The notes beneath the pieces were generated by a model. It was not told the DNA's origin and did no database searches. It worked only from the letters and a program-made list of their open reading frames with translations. Shown here piece by piece: positions 18,385 to 28,950 of a stretch of 64,000 nucleotides of DNA (position 1 is the stretch's first letter; every line of letters starts with the position of its first letter). Origin of the DNA: Pedobacter glucosidilyticus. Lineage in GTDB: Bacteria > Bacteroidota > Bacteroidia > Sphingobacteriales > Sphingobacteriaceae. Position numbers and translations under genes: made by a program. The stretch is taken from the NCBI RefSeq assembly GCF_002483235.1, contig NZ_DLHN01000027.1, forward strand, positions 78,724 to 142,723. The letters are read 5' to 3'.

Positions 18385-19481
18385 CTATAATAATGTTTTC
18401 TTTTAGTCTGTTTTTTTTCTACTGAACGGTAAAGTTCGCTTGTCTCTTTCGCAATAACATCCCAGTTATATCGAGCTTTTACAAACGCCTTATTTAGTTC
18501 TCCCATTTTACTAAAGTTCAGCCCTCGGATATTATGCATAGAATTTATTAGTCCATTTAATGATGAAGGAGTATAAGTCAAAATGCCTTTTGAATCTATA
18601 TACTCTGAAACAAAACCAAAATCAGGTATGATTACAGCCTTTCCAAAGCTCATCGCAAGAAGTAAACTTCCTGATGTAGAAATATTTTTATAAGGCAAAA
18701 CCATAACATCTGCGGCATTAATATAATATTGAACATGATCATTGGGAATATAATCAAAAGCTCCCAGAATTTTATTATTTGAAGCATTTATTAATTCTAT
18801 AAAATCTTTCAATCCAGTTGTTAGTGAAACTTTACCCACAATAAGTAATTTGACTTTATTATCAGATATTTTGTTAAATATAGAAATTAGCTCTGCTATA
18901 CCTTTATATTCTCTTATCATTCCAAAAAAAAGGTATATAAAATCACTATTATCTAATTCCAATAATTTCCTAGCCTCTTGTTTTGAAATATCATTTTTAT
19001 AGAAATCACAATAATTTCCGTGTTTAATTACTACAACTTTATCAAAGTTTGACGGAGATAATTTATATGATTTTATTACATCAGGCTTAATATATTTACT
19101 ATGTACAATAATTTTATCTACTAAATACTTAGCTAAAATTCTTAAAAAAAATATTTCTATTGATGTGTTTTTATTTTCATGATTACTTATATTATGTATT
19201 GTCCAAAATAATTTTACTTTTAGTATTTTCAGAAATAAAACATTTAGAATAAATTTTAAAGATTTAAAAATAGTCTTAATTTGCTTTTCATCTATCATAA
19301 AAGTATGTGTCCAGTGAATATGTACAAAATCAAATTGCCTATAGTATTTTATATTTTTTAATACAGACAAGGATTCTAAGTGCTTTGAACTTTCAATAAA
19401 AACACCCTCGTAAAATAATTTTTTTTTTAATTCGGACTGATATGGATTAGCATAGAAAAATGGCACAAAAAGACCTTTCAT
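18351..19481 (-). CDS. Family 4 glycosyltransferase (GT-B)
   Basis: 376 aa. The C-terminal GT4 Rossmann half has FIYLFFGMIREYKGI and ADVMVLPYKNISTSGSLLLAMSFGKAVIIP, the latter being the donor-binding E/GxxxG-type region. The N-terminal half starts MKGLFVPFFYANPYQ and includes the FVHIHWTH segment common in these enzymes. First gene of a three-gene operon, overlapping the 588-aa gene by 34 nt. It probably transfers a sugar from an activated nucleotide donor. Donor and acceptor are unknown. Confidence 0.8.
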   Translation of the reverse strand: MKGLFVPFFYANPYQSELKKKLFYEGVFIESSKHLESLSVLKNIKYYRQFDFVHIHWTHTFMIDEKQIKTIFKSLKFILNVLFLKILKVKLFWTIHNISNHENKNTSIEIFFLRILAKYLVDKIIVHSKYIKPDVIKSYKLSPSNFDKVVVIKHGNYCDFYKNDISKQEARKLLELDNSDFIYLFFGMIREYKGIAELISIFNKISDNKVKLLIVGKVSLTTGLKDFIELINASNNKILGAFDYIPNDHVQYYINAADVMVLPYKNISTSGSLLLAMSFGKAVIIPDFGFVSEYIDSKGILTYTPSSLNGLINSMHNIRGLNFSKMGELNKAFVKARYNWDVIAKETSELYRSVEKKQTKRKHYYRWQTKIKLSKL

Positions 19482-19553
19482 TTTTTAAATTTATTTTAGT
19501 TAAAGTTCTTTCTTAACAATTTTGATTTACGTTTTAAATTTCAAAAGAAACTA

Positions 19554-20297
19554 TTAAACTATTAGCCACGGGTATTCACCTTTATAAAATTTCTCTACAG
19601 CCTTGTTTCCTAGAAGTATTCCATTAGGTGATCTTTTTTTTAATCTATAATTAAGTGTGTATAAGGACGATGAAGTAAAGTAAGGATATAATGAACTTAT
19701 TGCACTAAAAAAAATACGATCTGCTCCTAATGGATAATTCCATGCATGACCTATCTTTTTTAATATATCACTTTTTAATGCATAGCAACTTGTGTCAACA
19801 ACATTAGGGTAGGTAGAATATGGAGGTAAACTTTGCTTATACCAATAAGATGGCCATCTACCTAAACTCTCACAATTATCATTGGTGATAAATTTAGCTT
19901 CTTTTGAGAATATTTTTCTAAGACTATATGCCCAATCTAAATTTTCAGATTCTATTATATCAATTAAAGACTCAACATGATTAGGATCATACCAATTATC
20001 TTCATCAAGGAAAAATACATAGGGAGAATCAACTAGGTAAGAACAAGCGGCATAAATTCTATGTCCATTGAATCCATTTTGACCCGTGTTATAGGGAAGG
20101 ACAATTATTTTGTGCTTTGATGAATTAAAATTCTGTAGTATTGAGTAGGCTTCTTCTTTAAATTGTTCCCCATCAATTATAATCAGATGAATTAGATCTT
20201 CAAAAGTTTGATTTATTACACTCTCTACAGCCATTTTTAATTTTTTCGTCCCTATTGTGGGAGTTATAATAACTGCTTTAGGAATATTTGTAGACAT
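19554..20297 (-). CDS. Family 2 glycosyltransferase
   Basis: 247-aa GT-A enzyme. The N-terminus AVIITPTIGTKKLKMAVESV, the INQTFEDLIHLIIIDG segment and the acidic motif FFLDEDNWYDP (donor/metal binding) are standard GT2 features. The C-terminus has LGADRIFFSAISS. It precedes the GT4 gene by 72 nt on the same strand and is divergent from the plus-strand LanB-C-like gene. One of five glycosyltransferases in the island. Confidence 0.78.
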   Translation of the reverse strand: MSTNIPKAVIITPTIGTKKLKMAVESVINQTFEDLIHLIIIDGEQFKEEAYSILQNFNSSKHKIIVLPYNTGQNGFNGHRIYAACSYLVDSPYVFFLDEDNWYDPNHVESLIDIIESENLDWAYSLRKIFSKEAKFITNDNCESLGRWPSYWYKQSLPPYSTYPNVVDTSCYALKSDILKKIGHAWNYPLGADRIFFSAISSLYPYFTSSSLYTLNYRLKKRSPNGILLGNKAVEKFYKGEYPWLIV

Positions 20298-20360
20298 TAA
20301 TTAATGATAAGTATAGTATAAAAATAATAAAATTCTTTGAAAGATACTAAATTTGAATTT

Positions 20361-21188
20361 ATGTATCTATTTCAAAGTAAAACCCTTATAGCCAGAATTT
20401 ATTATAATCAATTAGAATGGAATATTCTTATTACTGATTTTTTAGCTCATTATATAAATAAAAATAAAGAAGCTTTCCTTATGAAAGATTGGAGTATTTC
20501 TTTTAGCCAGAATTTAGGAGAGCATATTATATTAGAAATAATAACAACTGGAGATATTAAAAAATTAAAAAGCCAATTATATAAAGAATGTATAGTTTTT
20601 TTAGAAAATCATCAGTCTATCACAAAAGAAAAATCCATTCTGGAGAATCGCTATTTTATTAATTTCCCTAATAATTCCATCTGGTTTAATAAAAAAGAAG
20701 TGTTACCTGTTCTATTTAAATCATTAAATCCTAAAAATATTATATCTAAAATAATAGTTAATAGTTTTAGTAAGGAAACAATTAATAAAGCAAGAATTAT
20801 TACGTTAATTTTTTATTTGCAGCTTTGCACTTTAAAAGCTTTCGACCTGAAACTTGAACAACTTAATAAGTTTATATGTGATGAAATTGATGTAGAAGAA
20901 CAAAATAAAAACAACATAAAAATACAATTAGAGAGCATTAAATCAAATGAAATTTTTCAGGAAATTTTAAATGATGTATTCTACTTAGACCCAAAAGAAG
21001 AAGAGCTAAAATGGATGTACGAGTGGTATATGTTTTGCAGGGCAAATATAAATCATTCAAACTTCATAGAATCTTATACTAATTTATGCTTAATATTTAT
21101 TAATCAATTGGGCTTCACTAAAAACATATTTTTACAAACTAACAGAACTATATATTTTATCATCAAAGAAATTCTTGATAGAAGATAA
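20361..21188 (+). CDS. Lantibiotic-dehydratase C-terminal-like protein 1
   Basis: 275 aa from ATG 20361 (a TTG lies 24 nt upstream). The start was chosen because the distance to the first conserved Trp matches the paralogue at 22483. WSISFSQNLGEHIILEI resembles the WFFIRYsDxxxHLRLR motif of thiopeptide-type/Lant_dehydr_C proteins, and the middle has YFINFPNNSIWF, shared with the paralogue. These domains form the elimination half or stand-alone partner of LanB-type enzymes. No dehydratase N-terminal domain is present in the window. Assignment to this family is by motif likeness only. Confidence 0.45.
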   Translation: MYLFQSKTLIARIYYNQLEWNILITDFLAHYINKNKEAFLMKDWSISFSQNLGEHIILEIITTGDIKKLKSQLYKECIVFLENHQSITKEKSILENRYFINFPNNSIWFNKKEVLPVLFKSLNPKNIISKIIVNSFSKETINKARIITLIFYLQLCTLKAFDLKLEQLNKFICDEIDVEEQNKNNIKIQLESIKSNEIFQEILNDVFYLDPKEEELKWMYEWYMFCRANINHSNFIESYTNLCLIFINQLGFTKNIFLQTNRTIYFIIKEILDRR

Positions 21189-21196
21189 TAATGTAA

Positions 21197-22141
21197 TTAT
21201 AAAAATATCAAAGAATCGGATAATTTTTTAAGAAAATACTCACCTTTTAGTTCATATCTAATAGGAAGATTTTGTAAGTATAGACTTGCTTTAGCAATTA
21301 ACAAATCATCCTTAAGCATTTCTGATACTTCATTTATATCTTCATAGTATAATGGATAATTATCACCTAAATATTCAACTATTGATTCAAGTTTGTTTAT
21401 GAAGATAGGAGTATTTCGAGAAATACATTCAATTACAGTATTATTTGCACTACTATCGAATATATTATCAAATACAACACTAGAGCTTAATAAATTGTCA
21501 TATAGATTATTATCAACAAAATCAACAATTGAAGTATCACTATTTTTTATGTCTTTAAAAGTAATATTGAAATATTTTAATTCATCTAGGAAAACTTTAA
21601 TAGAATTTCTACGTATTATTTGAATCTTCATGTAGTCGGTTGCTTTTAATTCATGAAATATTGATCTGCATCTTAACCAACTTCCCATTTGAATAATTTT
21701 TTTTTCTTTTAGAAAAGAATTTAAATTAAATACCTTATCTGGAAACTCTGTTGGATGTCTTAATGTTATAATAGGAACATCAAGTCGCTCTTTTAATTTA
21801 TTTGTTAAGTAATTTGAAAATGTAAAAATACCTTTACAGAGAATTAAATTTTCTTTAAAGTCCTTACAGTCTACGAGTTCTTCTGTTGACAAAGTCTTTA
21901 CCCAAGGAGGTATATTAGGGGGATTATGGACAAAACCAATCCAAGAACGTTTATAAGGAAGTAAATTTTTAGATTTTAAGATATTCAGTTTCCATCCAAA
22001 GCTGTAATCTAAATAACCATCTAATAATATTCCATCAGCACATTCAAACTGTTGCAATAATTCCATAATAAATTTAAATCCACTTCTATGTTCACCAAAT
22101 GTAATATTGTTTATATTATATTTTAGATCAAATTTCATCAT
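21197..22141 (-). CDS. GT-B glycosyltransferase-like protein
   Basis: 314 aa. A segment WIGFVHNPPNIPPW and a later KKIIQMGSWLRC strand-turn fit GT4-like GT-B enzymes. The C-terminal SANNTVIECISRNTPIFIN matches the donor-binding Glu region of that superfamily. It converges with the LanB-C-like gene, whose stop is 8 nt away. It starts with two Met codons (22141 or 22138). Likely a sugar transferase of the same pathway. Less certain than the other GTs. Confidence 0.6.
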   Translation of the reverse strand: MMKFDLKYNINNITFGEHRSGFKFIMELLQQFECADGILLDGYLDYSFGWKLNILKSKNLLPYKRSWIGFVHNPPNIPPWVKTLSTEELVDCKDFKENLILCKGIFTFSNYLTNKLKERLDVPIITLRHPTEFPDKVFNLNSFLKEKKIIQMGSWLRCRSIFHELKATDYMKIQIIRRNSIKVFLDELKYFNITFKDIKNSDTSIVDFVDNNLYDNLLSSSVVFDNIFDSSANNTVIECISRNTPIFINKLESIVEYLGDNYPLYYEDINEVSEMLKDDLLIAKASLYLQNLPIRYELKGEYFLKKLSDSLIFL

Positions 22142-22482
22142 TATAACATATTTAATAAGTTATTTTTCACAATTAAACTAGCATAAGTTTAATAAATTAA
22201 CTGCCTTACTCTCATTTTAGACCTAATGCTGGAAAAATCAACAGAGTTATGCCAGTTTTCCATATTCGTGTATACAGAGTAAAATTTGAAGGGCTTTTTA
22301 AATTACTAAATGTGCAATAGGTTTCATTAATTTACTTTTAGATCAATTTAGCCCCAATGAAAACAAGGCATTATATAAATTTCAATGTTTTTACCTATAA
22401 AATCATAGCCATCAAATGGCCCAAATATCTTAATATTGTATATTAATTTGAATAAAATATAAATATTAATTTAAAAATTTTC
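22142..22482. other. Intergenic, no gene seen
   Basis: About 340 nt of AT-rich sequence between divergent genes. It should contain the promoters of the GT-B gene (minus) and the second LanB-C-like gene (plus). No clear -33/-7 pair or hairpin stands out. Confidence 0.5.
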
Positions 22483-23388
22483 ATGAAAAATGAGAATGTA
22501 CAAATCAAAATAAGAATTTTTTTAAATCGAACTTCTTGGCATTTTTTCTTGAGTAATTTCATTAAATCCCATCTCATAGAAGATATGTCTAACAATAATA
22601 ACTTCATAAAGAATTGGTTTATAAATTTCAGCAAAGATAGAGGAGACCATATATTGTTGACTATAATTAAAAATGCAGACTCTAATATACTGGAAAAAAA
22701 TCTTTCAAAAGCGCTAGAACTTTTTATTTCCAAATACCCGTCTAAAACAGATCCAATAAATCTCCCTATCAATACATTTTTTATAAATTACCCAAATAAT
22801 AGCTACTGGTTTGAAAAAGAATCTACAATTACTTCAGTAAAATACACTAATGATGAAATAGAATTAAAACAAGTAATTTCTAAAGTAATAACTTTTTCTT
22901 TAGGAAATGAAATTATTAATGATGATGATTTATTTACTTTGATGATTTATCTACAAACTAGTGTTTTAAAAGCTGTGAAATCAGATATAAATGAAGCTTA
23001 TATTTTTTTTGAACAATTTATTAATCGATCAAAAAAAACAATTTATAACTCATATAAAGATAATCTTGAAATAGAAAAAGAAAGAAGATTTTTTCAATAT
23101 TTTTTCAAAAACAATTTTCAAACTCTATCTGAAATTGTAGACGACATTTGGTTAAGAGATAATTTTAATGAGGATTTTGAGTGGTTAGGTGACTGGGTAT
23201 ATTATTGTAATAGATTTATAAAAAAAAATAATAATATAAATTTATCTTTTACAATAATTAATAGTATAATATTTGACCATTTAGATTTTACTAATAAAGG
23301 CAGAGATACAATAAATAAACTAATACTTAAAGCACTAGTTATGAGATTTGTATATCTATTTATTTTAGTTAAAGATATTTTAGTTTAA
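22483..23388 (+). CDS. Lantibiotic-dehydratase C-terminal-like protein 2
   Basis: 301-aa paralogue of the protein at 20361. Shared features are an aromatic Trp at about residue 19, the WFINFSKDRGDHILLTI motif (compare WFFIRYsDxxxHLRLR) and FFINYPNNSYWFEKE. A helical C-terminal half follows. Two divergent copies without a dehydratase suggest they work as a heteromer or on different substrates. It converges with the HlyD-type gene, 53 nt apart. Family placement is tentative. Confidence 0.45.
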   Translation: MKNENVQIKIRIFLNRTSWHFFLSNFIKSHLIEDMSNNNNFIKNWFINFSKDRGDHILLTIIKNADSNILEKNLSKALELFISKYPSKTDPINLPINTFFINYPNNSYWFEKESTITSVKYTNDEIELKQVISKVITFSLGNEIINDDDLFTLMIYLQTSVLKAVKSDINEAYIFFEQFINRSKKTIYNSYKDNLEIEKERRFFQYFFKNNFQTLSEIVDDIWLRDNFNEDFEWLGDWVYYCNRFIKKNNNINLSFTIINSIIFDHLDFTNKGRDTINKLILKALVMRFVYLFILVKDILV

Positions 23389-23441
23389 AATTAATGAAAT
23401 TTTTAAACTAAAAATAGAAATAGTTTGAAAGTTTAAAAGTA

Positions 23442-24758
23442 TTATTTAACTAACGAATACTTTAAATTGTCAAAAAGTCGTTCAACTAACTTTCTATCAT
23501 TTGTAATTATTTCAGCACTGCCTTTAATTTCAAATTTAAAATCTAAACTAGTCCCATAGTTAGTTTTTAGTTTATCTGGCAACTCTATTGATACAAGATA
23601 AATACTTATCTCTCCGTTTTCAGTTTTGAAACTATTTGTAGTTAATGAAATAGATAGAACTTTCCCTTTTATACTGCCATATTCTTTATAAGGATAGTTA
23701 TCTAGTTTTATTATGACTTCTTGACCAGCTTTAACTTTTCCAGCTCCCAGAGCAGGTAACATCATTTGACCTATGATTTTACCACTTTTAGGCACCACAG
23801 TTAGTACATTTTCACCTGCTTGAATAAATTGATTGTTAGTCCAGAATTTAGAAAACTGTACTCGTCCGTCTATAGGTGCTTTCAACGCAAACTTTTGTTC
23901 CCAAACTTTAAAATTATCAGCAAGATCAGTATAAGTTCTCAAAAGATTCAATCTTATTTTTTCTTCTTCTTCATTTTTTTGAATTTTAATTTGTTGAATT
24001 TTACTATTTGATTCTTGGATTTTTTCACGAATAGTTGTTAAATTGTTATGCATAGTATGATAAGCGTCTTTTGCTGATAATAGATTCATATCTGATTTAT
24101 CAATTTCAGCTTCTGTTAATACTTTCTGACTATATAAAACAGAATCTCTTTTATGAAATTTTTTAATTAATCGAACATTTTCATCACTTATTATCAGCTT
24201 CTGATTAGACACTTTTAAAATATTCTCTTGCTCTACAAGAACTTTTCTAAGAACTTCTTCTTGTTTTATAAGTAAGTTTGTTTTATGTTGTTTCAAGTAT
24301 TGATTGAGAGCTTCTATAAATGCATAATATTTTAGATTTAGATCTCCTATTGCCAAATTTCTCGGATAAACTAAATCACTGTTATCATTTATTATATTTA
24401 TGTTAAATTTTTTTATTATATTATATAATTTCCTTATATCACTTAAGTTAGCTGAATTTTCTATAACTGCTAGATAATCACCTTCTTTTACAATATCCAT
24501 AGACTTAATATTATTTAAATAGAGTTTACCTGATGAATTAGCAACTAATTTAATTGGCGCAACATTAGAATTAATTGTAATTTCTCCCGAAATAATATCT
24601 GGATATCTAATTATCCATCCAAAAATGAATAATACAGCCATTAATATTGATACGAAAATAGTGACGACAGTCCCAAATTTTGTTGGAATTCTCTCAATAA
24701 TAGTTTGTATTTCTTCTGTTCTCTCGAAATTCTTTGACTCAAATATTTTTTTGCTCAT
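23442..24758 (-). CDS. HlyD-family membrane fusion protein (peptide exporter adaptor)
   Basis: 438 aa. One N-terminal TM segment (about 33-52, VTIFVSILMAVLFIFGW), then a biotinyl-lipoyl-like strand region, a long coiled coil (about 150-290) and a C-terminal beta-barrel part with KAPIDGRVQF, the second lipoyl half. It links an inner-membrane ABC exporter to an outer-membrane channel. It directly follows the C39-ABC gene (ABC stop at 24759, this ATG at 24758), so both are one operon. No TolC-like gene is in the island, so a host TolC is probably used. Confidence 0.85.
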   Translation of the reverse strand: MSKKIFESKNFERTEEIQTIIERIPTKFGTVVTIFVSILMAVLFIFGWIIRYPDIISGEITINSNVAPIKLVANSSGKLYLNNIKSMDIVKEGDYLAVIENSANLSDIRKLYNIIKKFNINIINDNSDLVYPRNLAIGDLNLKYYAFIEALNQYLKQHKTNLLIKQEEVLRKVLVEQENILKVSNQKLIISDENVRLIKKFHKRDSVLYSQKVLTEAEIDKSDMNLLSAKDAYHTMHNNLTTIREKIQESNSKIQQIKIQKNEEEEKIRLNLLRTYTDLADNFKVWEQKFALKAPIDGRVQFSKFWTNNQFIQAGENVLTVVPKSGKIIGQMMLPALGAGKVKAGQEVIIKLDNYPYKEYGSIKGKVLSISLTTNSFKTENGEISIYLVSIELPDKLKTNYGTSLDFKFEIKGSAEIITNDRKLVERLFDNLKYSLVK

Positions 24759-26996
24759 TTATGCTTTTTCGGATAATAAGTTATTATTTACTTTTATTTC
24801 TTCTTCAAGTGAGCCTAAATCTACTTGTGCTCTTGCTAGATTATAATATCGTCCTTGTTTTTTCATCAATTCCTCATGATTTCCAATTTCTACTATCATC
24901 CCCCCTTGCATTACTACTATTTGATGAGCTTTTCTGATTGTACTTAGCCTATGTGCTATGATCACCACTGTTTTATCTTTAAAAACATCTTCTAAAGCCG
25001 TAACAATTTTTTGTTCATTAATACTATCTAAAGAGTTTGTGGCTTCATCAAAAAATAAATAGTCAGGGTTTTTATATAAGGCTCTTGCTATTAGAATACG
25101 TTGTTTTTGCCCACCACTAAGTCCTCTTCCTGTCTCGCCCATTATAGTTTTATAACCTAATGAAAGGCGTTCAATATCACCAGCAATATTAGCAGTTTCG
25201 ACAGCATATTTTAATCTATTGTAATCAATCTGTTCATCATCTAAAACGATATTATTCAAAATATTATCATTGAAAATTTTGCCATCTTGCATAACTACAC
25301 CACATTTACTTCTCCATTGTTTCAAACTAATATTATTTATATTCATGCCTCCAATCGAAATTTCCCCAAATGATGGTTTATACAGTCTTAATAGTAGTTT
25401 TAGTAAAGTAGACTTACCACTTCCGCTATCTCCAACAATAGCAGTGACTTTTCCTTGAGGTATAATTAACCTTAAACCTTTTAGTACAAAATTAGTATTA
25501 GGACCATACTGAAATGATACATTATTCAAAATAATATCTTTCTTTGCTGGAAGTTGTATACTGTTATTAACCACATTTAAATCCTCATCTTCTAGCTCAT
25601 GAATTTCATTTAAACGAAGTAAACTTATTTGTGCAAACTGAGCAGATATTATAAATTGAATAAATTGCTGAACTGGTCCATTCAACATACCAATTATAAA
25701 CTGTGTAGAAATCATTACTCCAAAGGTGATTTCTCCAGCTATTACTGCTTTTGCACAAAAAAAAGTAATTAGCAAGTTTTTTAAACTATCAATAAATTGC
25801 GCTCCTAAATTTTGAGCGTTATTAACCGATAGAACATTTAAATTTACTTTATAAAGTTTTGCTTGTATGCCTTCCCATTTCCAACGCTTATACTTCTCAT
25901 AATTATTTATTTTTATGTCTTGAATACTTTCTATTGTTTCTACCCAATAACTTTGATTTTTTGCTACAAGTTCAAAATATTCCCAATCTAGCTTTTTCCG
26001 AACACTTAAAAAGGCAAGTATCCATACTACATAAAAAATACTTCCAATTAAAAAAGTATAAAAAATAAAATTATTATATATCAATAAAATTATTCCAAAA
26101 ACAATGAATGTAATACTTGAAAAAATTAAGTTTAAGGAATTATTCATTATAAAATTCCTTATTCGCTCATGGTCATTTGCTCGTTGTAGAAGATCTCCCG
26201 TCATTTTTGTTTCAAAAAATGTTATAGGCAATTTCATTAGTTTGATTAAGTAATCAGAAATCAAAGCAATATTTAATCTAGCAGTTACATGAAGTAAAAT
26301 CCAATCTCGAACGGCATTTGAAAATGTAATACTAACTAAAATAACAATATTCGCAATAAGAACAATATTGATAAAATCTAAATCATGCGTTTGAATACCA
26401 ACATCTATAACAGCTTTTGAAATGAATGGAAGGAGTGCTTGTAGCGCTGTTACAATCAACATTACAATAAATAGGTTTGCAAAACTTGCTTTGTAAGGAA
26501 CAAAATAACCGATGATATGCTGAAGACTTTTTTTCTTAGCAGCATTTTCACTACCTTCTCTTATTAAAAAATCTGCTTGAGGCTCTACCGCTAATAAAAC
26601 TCCTTTGCTTTCTCCAGGTTGGTGCCATTTTTTTTGGAAATCATCATGTGAGTAATCTAAAAGTCCTTTTGCAGGATCAGAAACATAAACTCTTTTTTTT
26701 GTAATTTTATAAACAATAATAAAATGGCTATTAGCCCAATGTATAATACAAGGTAAAGGTACTTTTGAGTATAAATCTAAAAAAGAAGATTTAATAGATA
26801 ATGTACGCAAACCAATATCTTCTGCTGCATAACTTAAATCTAAAAAAGAAACTCCCTCTTTCGTAATCCCGCATTTATCTCTAAAATGTTGTAAAGAATA
26901 ATATTTACCATAAAATTTTGCAATAATTTTTAGACAAGCTGGACCACAGTCCATCATATCTAGTTGTCGTTCATGTGGAAACTTTTTTAGTATCAT
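24759..26996 (-). CDS. C39-peptidase ABC exporter (PCAT) for double-glycine leader peptides
   Basis: 745 aa. The N-terminal C39 cysteine peptidase has QLDMMDCGPAC (Cys17 nucleophile), a HWANSHFIIVY histidine and VSDPAKG aspartate. Six TM helices lie roughly at 170-440. The ABC domain has Walker A GDSGSGKST, signature LSGGQKQR, Walker B YLFFDEATNSLD and switch His in AHRLST. Such exporters cut leaders after GG and export the cargo. The KGG-leader gene at 29290 is the only candidate substrate seen in the island. Transcribed with the HlyD adaptor downstream. Confidence 0.92.
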   Translation of the reverse strand: MILKKFPHERQLDMMDCGPACLKIIAKFYGKYYSLQHFRDKCGITKEGVSFLDLSYAAEDIGLRTLSIKSSFLDLYSKVPLPCIIHWANSHFIIVYKITKKRVYVSDPAKGLLDYSHDDFQKKWHQPGESKGVLLAVEPQADFLIREGSENAAKKKSLQHIIGYFVPYKASFANLFIVMLIVTALQALLPFISKAVIDVGIQTHDLDFINIVLIANIVILVSITFSNAVRDWILLHVTARLNIALISDYLIKLMKLPITFFETKMTGDLLQRANDHERIRNFIMNNSLNLIFSSITFIVFGIILLIYNNFIFYTFLIGSIFYVVWILAFLSVRKKLDWEYFELVAKNQSYWVETIESIQDIKINNYEKYKRWKWEGIQAKLYKVNLNVLSVNNAQNLGAQFIDSLKNLLITFFCAKAVIAGEITFGVMISTQFIIGMLNGPVQQFIQFIISAQFAQISLLRLNEIHELEDEDLNVVNNSIQLPAKKDIILNNVSFQYGPNTNFVLKGLRLIIPQGKVTAIVGDSGSGKSTLLKLLLRLYKPSFGEISIGGMNINNISLKQWRSKCGVVMQDGKIFNDNILNNIVLDDEQIDYNRLKYAVETANIAGDIERLSLGYKTIMGETGRGLSGGQKQRILIARALYKNPDYLFFDEATNSLDSINEQKIVTALEDVFKDKTVVIIAHRLSTIRKAHQIVVMQGGMIVEIGNHEELMKKQGRYYNLARAQVDLGSLEEEIKVNNNLLSEKA

Positions 26997-27099
26997 AATA
27001 TTTAACGTGAGTGCAAGATAAGAAAGAGTAGATTAATTTAGATTATTTAAAACATAATAATCTGTATATCAAACAGTAAGAATATTTATTATATTATAT

Positions 27100-28950
27100 T
27101 TAGGAACTACAATCCATACTTACTTCTGATAAAACTATTGAAATTTTTGTAAAAGTTGATGATTTCTGCAAAGAATTTGAAGCTGAAATATATAAACATC
27201 AATTAGATGCTGGTAATCATAAGGTTAGAAATCAGGAAGGCATCCCTTGCTGATGTAGTCTTCTCCTATAACCGATTTGTAGAACTACAACAATGTGTAG
27301 CAGTACCTATGATATTATTCTTAAAAACCCACTGTTTATGACGTTCCAGAGGAATAAATTTTATTGATTCCACACATATTAAAGTTTGTCATAATCGGCG
27401 AGTCCACAACCACAAGGTATTTGCTGCTGTAGTAGAATGGGGGCAATGTTATATTAGTTGGTTTTATGGATTCAAACTACATCTGATATTAACGATAAAG
27501 GCGAAATAGTCGGTACTTAAAAAGTATATATATTTATGATTGTCAATACTTTGTGTATGATTTTAATGTGAAATAGTTGCAAGATTTGTTATATTCTTAT
27601 CGTAAACGTTGCAAATATTCTAATGCCTCCAACTAAACACCAAAGCATCAAACCAGCTTATTTTTCACTTTTGAGCACATCCTAAATCGCCACCATACCT
27701 TATTTTTACTTGCCAATAGATAGATTGGAGTGTTTTTGAAAAGGCCTTTGCCCCACTCTATTGTAAGGATAACGGTTGTCCGGCCAAGCCCATAGTTTAA
27801 TGGTGGGTTTACTGATGTTAAAACATATCCGTAACGTATCAGATGAAAGCGTTGTGGAGCAATGGAGCGAGAACAATTATTACCAATACTTTTGTGGAGA
27901 ATCTACTTTTGTTTGTGGAGTTCCCTGTGAGGCCTCAGAACTGTTTCATTTTAGACATCCTATTGGGGAAAAGGAGTTGAACTGATTTTGCAGGAAAGCA
28001 TCAGGGTTAACGGCAAAGACGGTCATGATGATACCGTGAGTATAGACACCACGGTACAGGAAAAGAACATCACCTATCCCACTGATGCAAAACTGCACAA
28101 AAAGATTATCACCAAATGTCAGCAGATTGCCTCAGATCTGCAGCTTACTGTTCGTCAAAGTTATACACAGACTTTGAAGAAATTAAGTAGAGACCAAAGG
28201 TTCAAAAATCATCCCAGAAACAAAGCAAAGGCAAGAAAGGCAGATAAAAAGATAAGAACCATTGCAGGCAGGTTTGAACCTATTATCGGACATGTTAAAC
28301 AAGACTATAGGTTAAACCGCAACTTTTACAAGGGAATAGTGGGCAATAACATCAATATCATGCTTGCTGCATCTGCTTTTAACTTCAAAAGGATGATGAA
28401 TAAATGGAAATTATCTTTTGTAGCTTCTTTTTACAATGGCAGCTCCTTCTAGTGTGGGTGTTTATAAACTGACAAAAAAAATCTGCAAGATCATCCCAAT
28501 AAATTATACCTTGAAAAATTAAATTTGACTTTTAAGATTCGACCAAATATTGTCTTTTTTTCTTACAAAGGGGTAATATGGACAATCGAAATATTAAATT
28601 AATAACCGCTATGACTCAAGATAGTTTGGGTATATTATTCGGTGATAAGGTCTACATATCTATAGCTTGGCTGCTTTACTCTGGAGTAACGGAATCCAAA
28701 TGATTACTAAACCTTGTAAAAATATGAAAGACTTCAATATCTCTCAGGCCTACAGAATAATGCTTCGTAGAAGGCTATTATAGAATGTGTAAATAAACTA
28801 AAAAAATATCTGCAAGCTCTAGCATACTCGTCATCATTCAATTAATAACTTCTTGATTAATACTATGGGTTTTCTTTGTGCTTATCATTTCTTCTCTAGA
28901 AAACCTTCTATTAATACTATTTTTAAAGATTACGATAGACAACTCCTTTT
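27100..28950 (+). mobile_element. Decayed IS982-family element, split by an IS5-family copy
   Basis: Two transposase halves are recognisable in broken frames. The 5' half (27100-27520) has VDDFCKEFE, SYNRFVELQQ, DSTHIKVCHNRRVHNHKVF and WFYGFKLHL. The 3' half (about 28560-28950) has LFGDKVYIS, KYLQA and TRHHSINNFLINTMGFLCAYHFFSRKPSI. These are IS982 signatures. Frameshifts and stops abolish function. The IS5-family copy lies between the halves. From 28950 to the precursor promoter region no gene is seen. Confidence 0.75.
27570..28455 (+). mobile_element. Degenerate IS5-family element, copy 1
   Basis: Transposase remnants: MVGLLMLKHIRNVSDESVVEQ, FVCGVPCEASELFHFRHPIG, then after a -1 shift QESIRVNGKDGHDDTVSIDTTVQEKNITYPTDAKL, and GHVKQDYRLNRNFYKGI near the end. 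There is an extra indel near 27795 and an internal deletion after AGRFEP that removes the catalytic Glu region, so it is inactive. Its 5' flank resembles that of copy 2 (TTGCAA...TTGCAAATATT). It sits inside the IS982 remnant. Confidence 0.75.

Noticed and set aside
27776..28452. Treating the two IS5 frames as separate functional genes
   Set aside because: They are pieces of one transposase with frame breaks and an internal deletion; annotated as one dead element.
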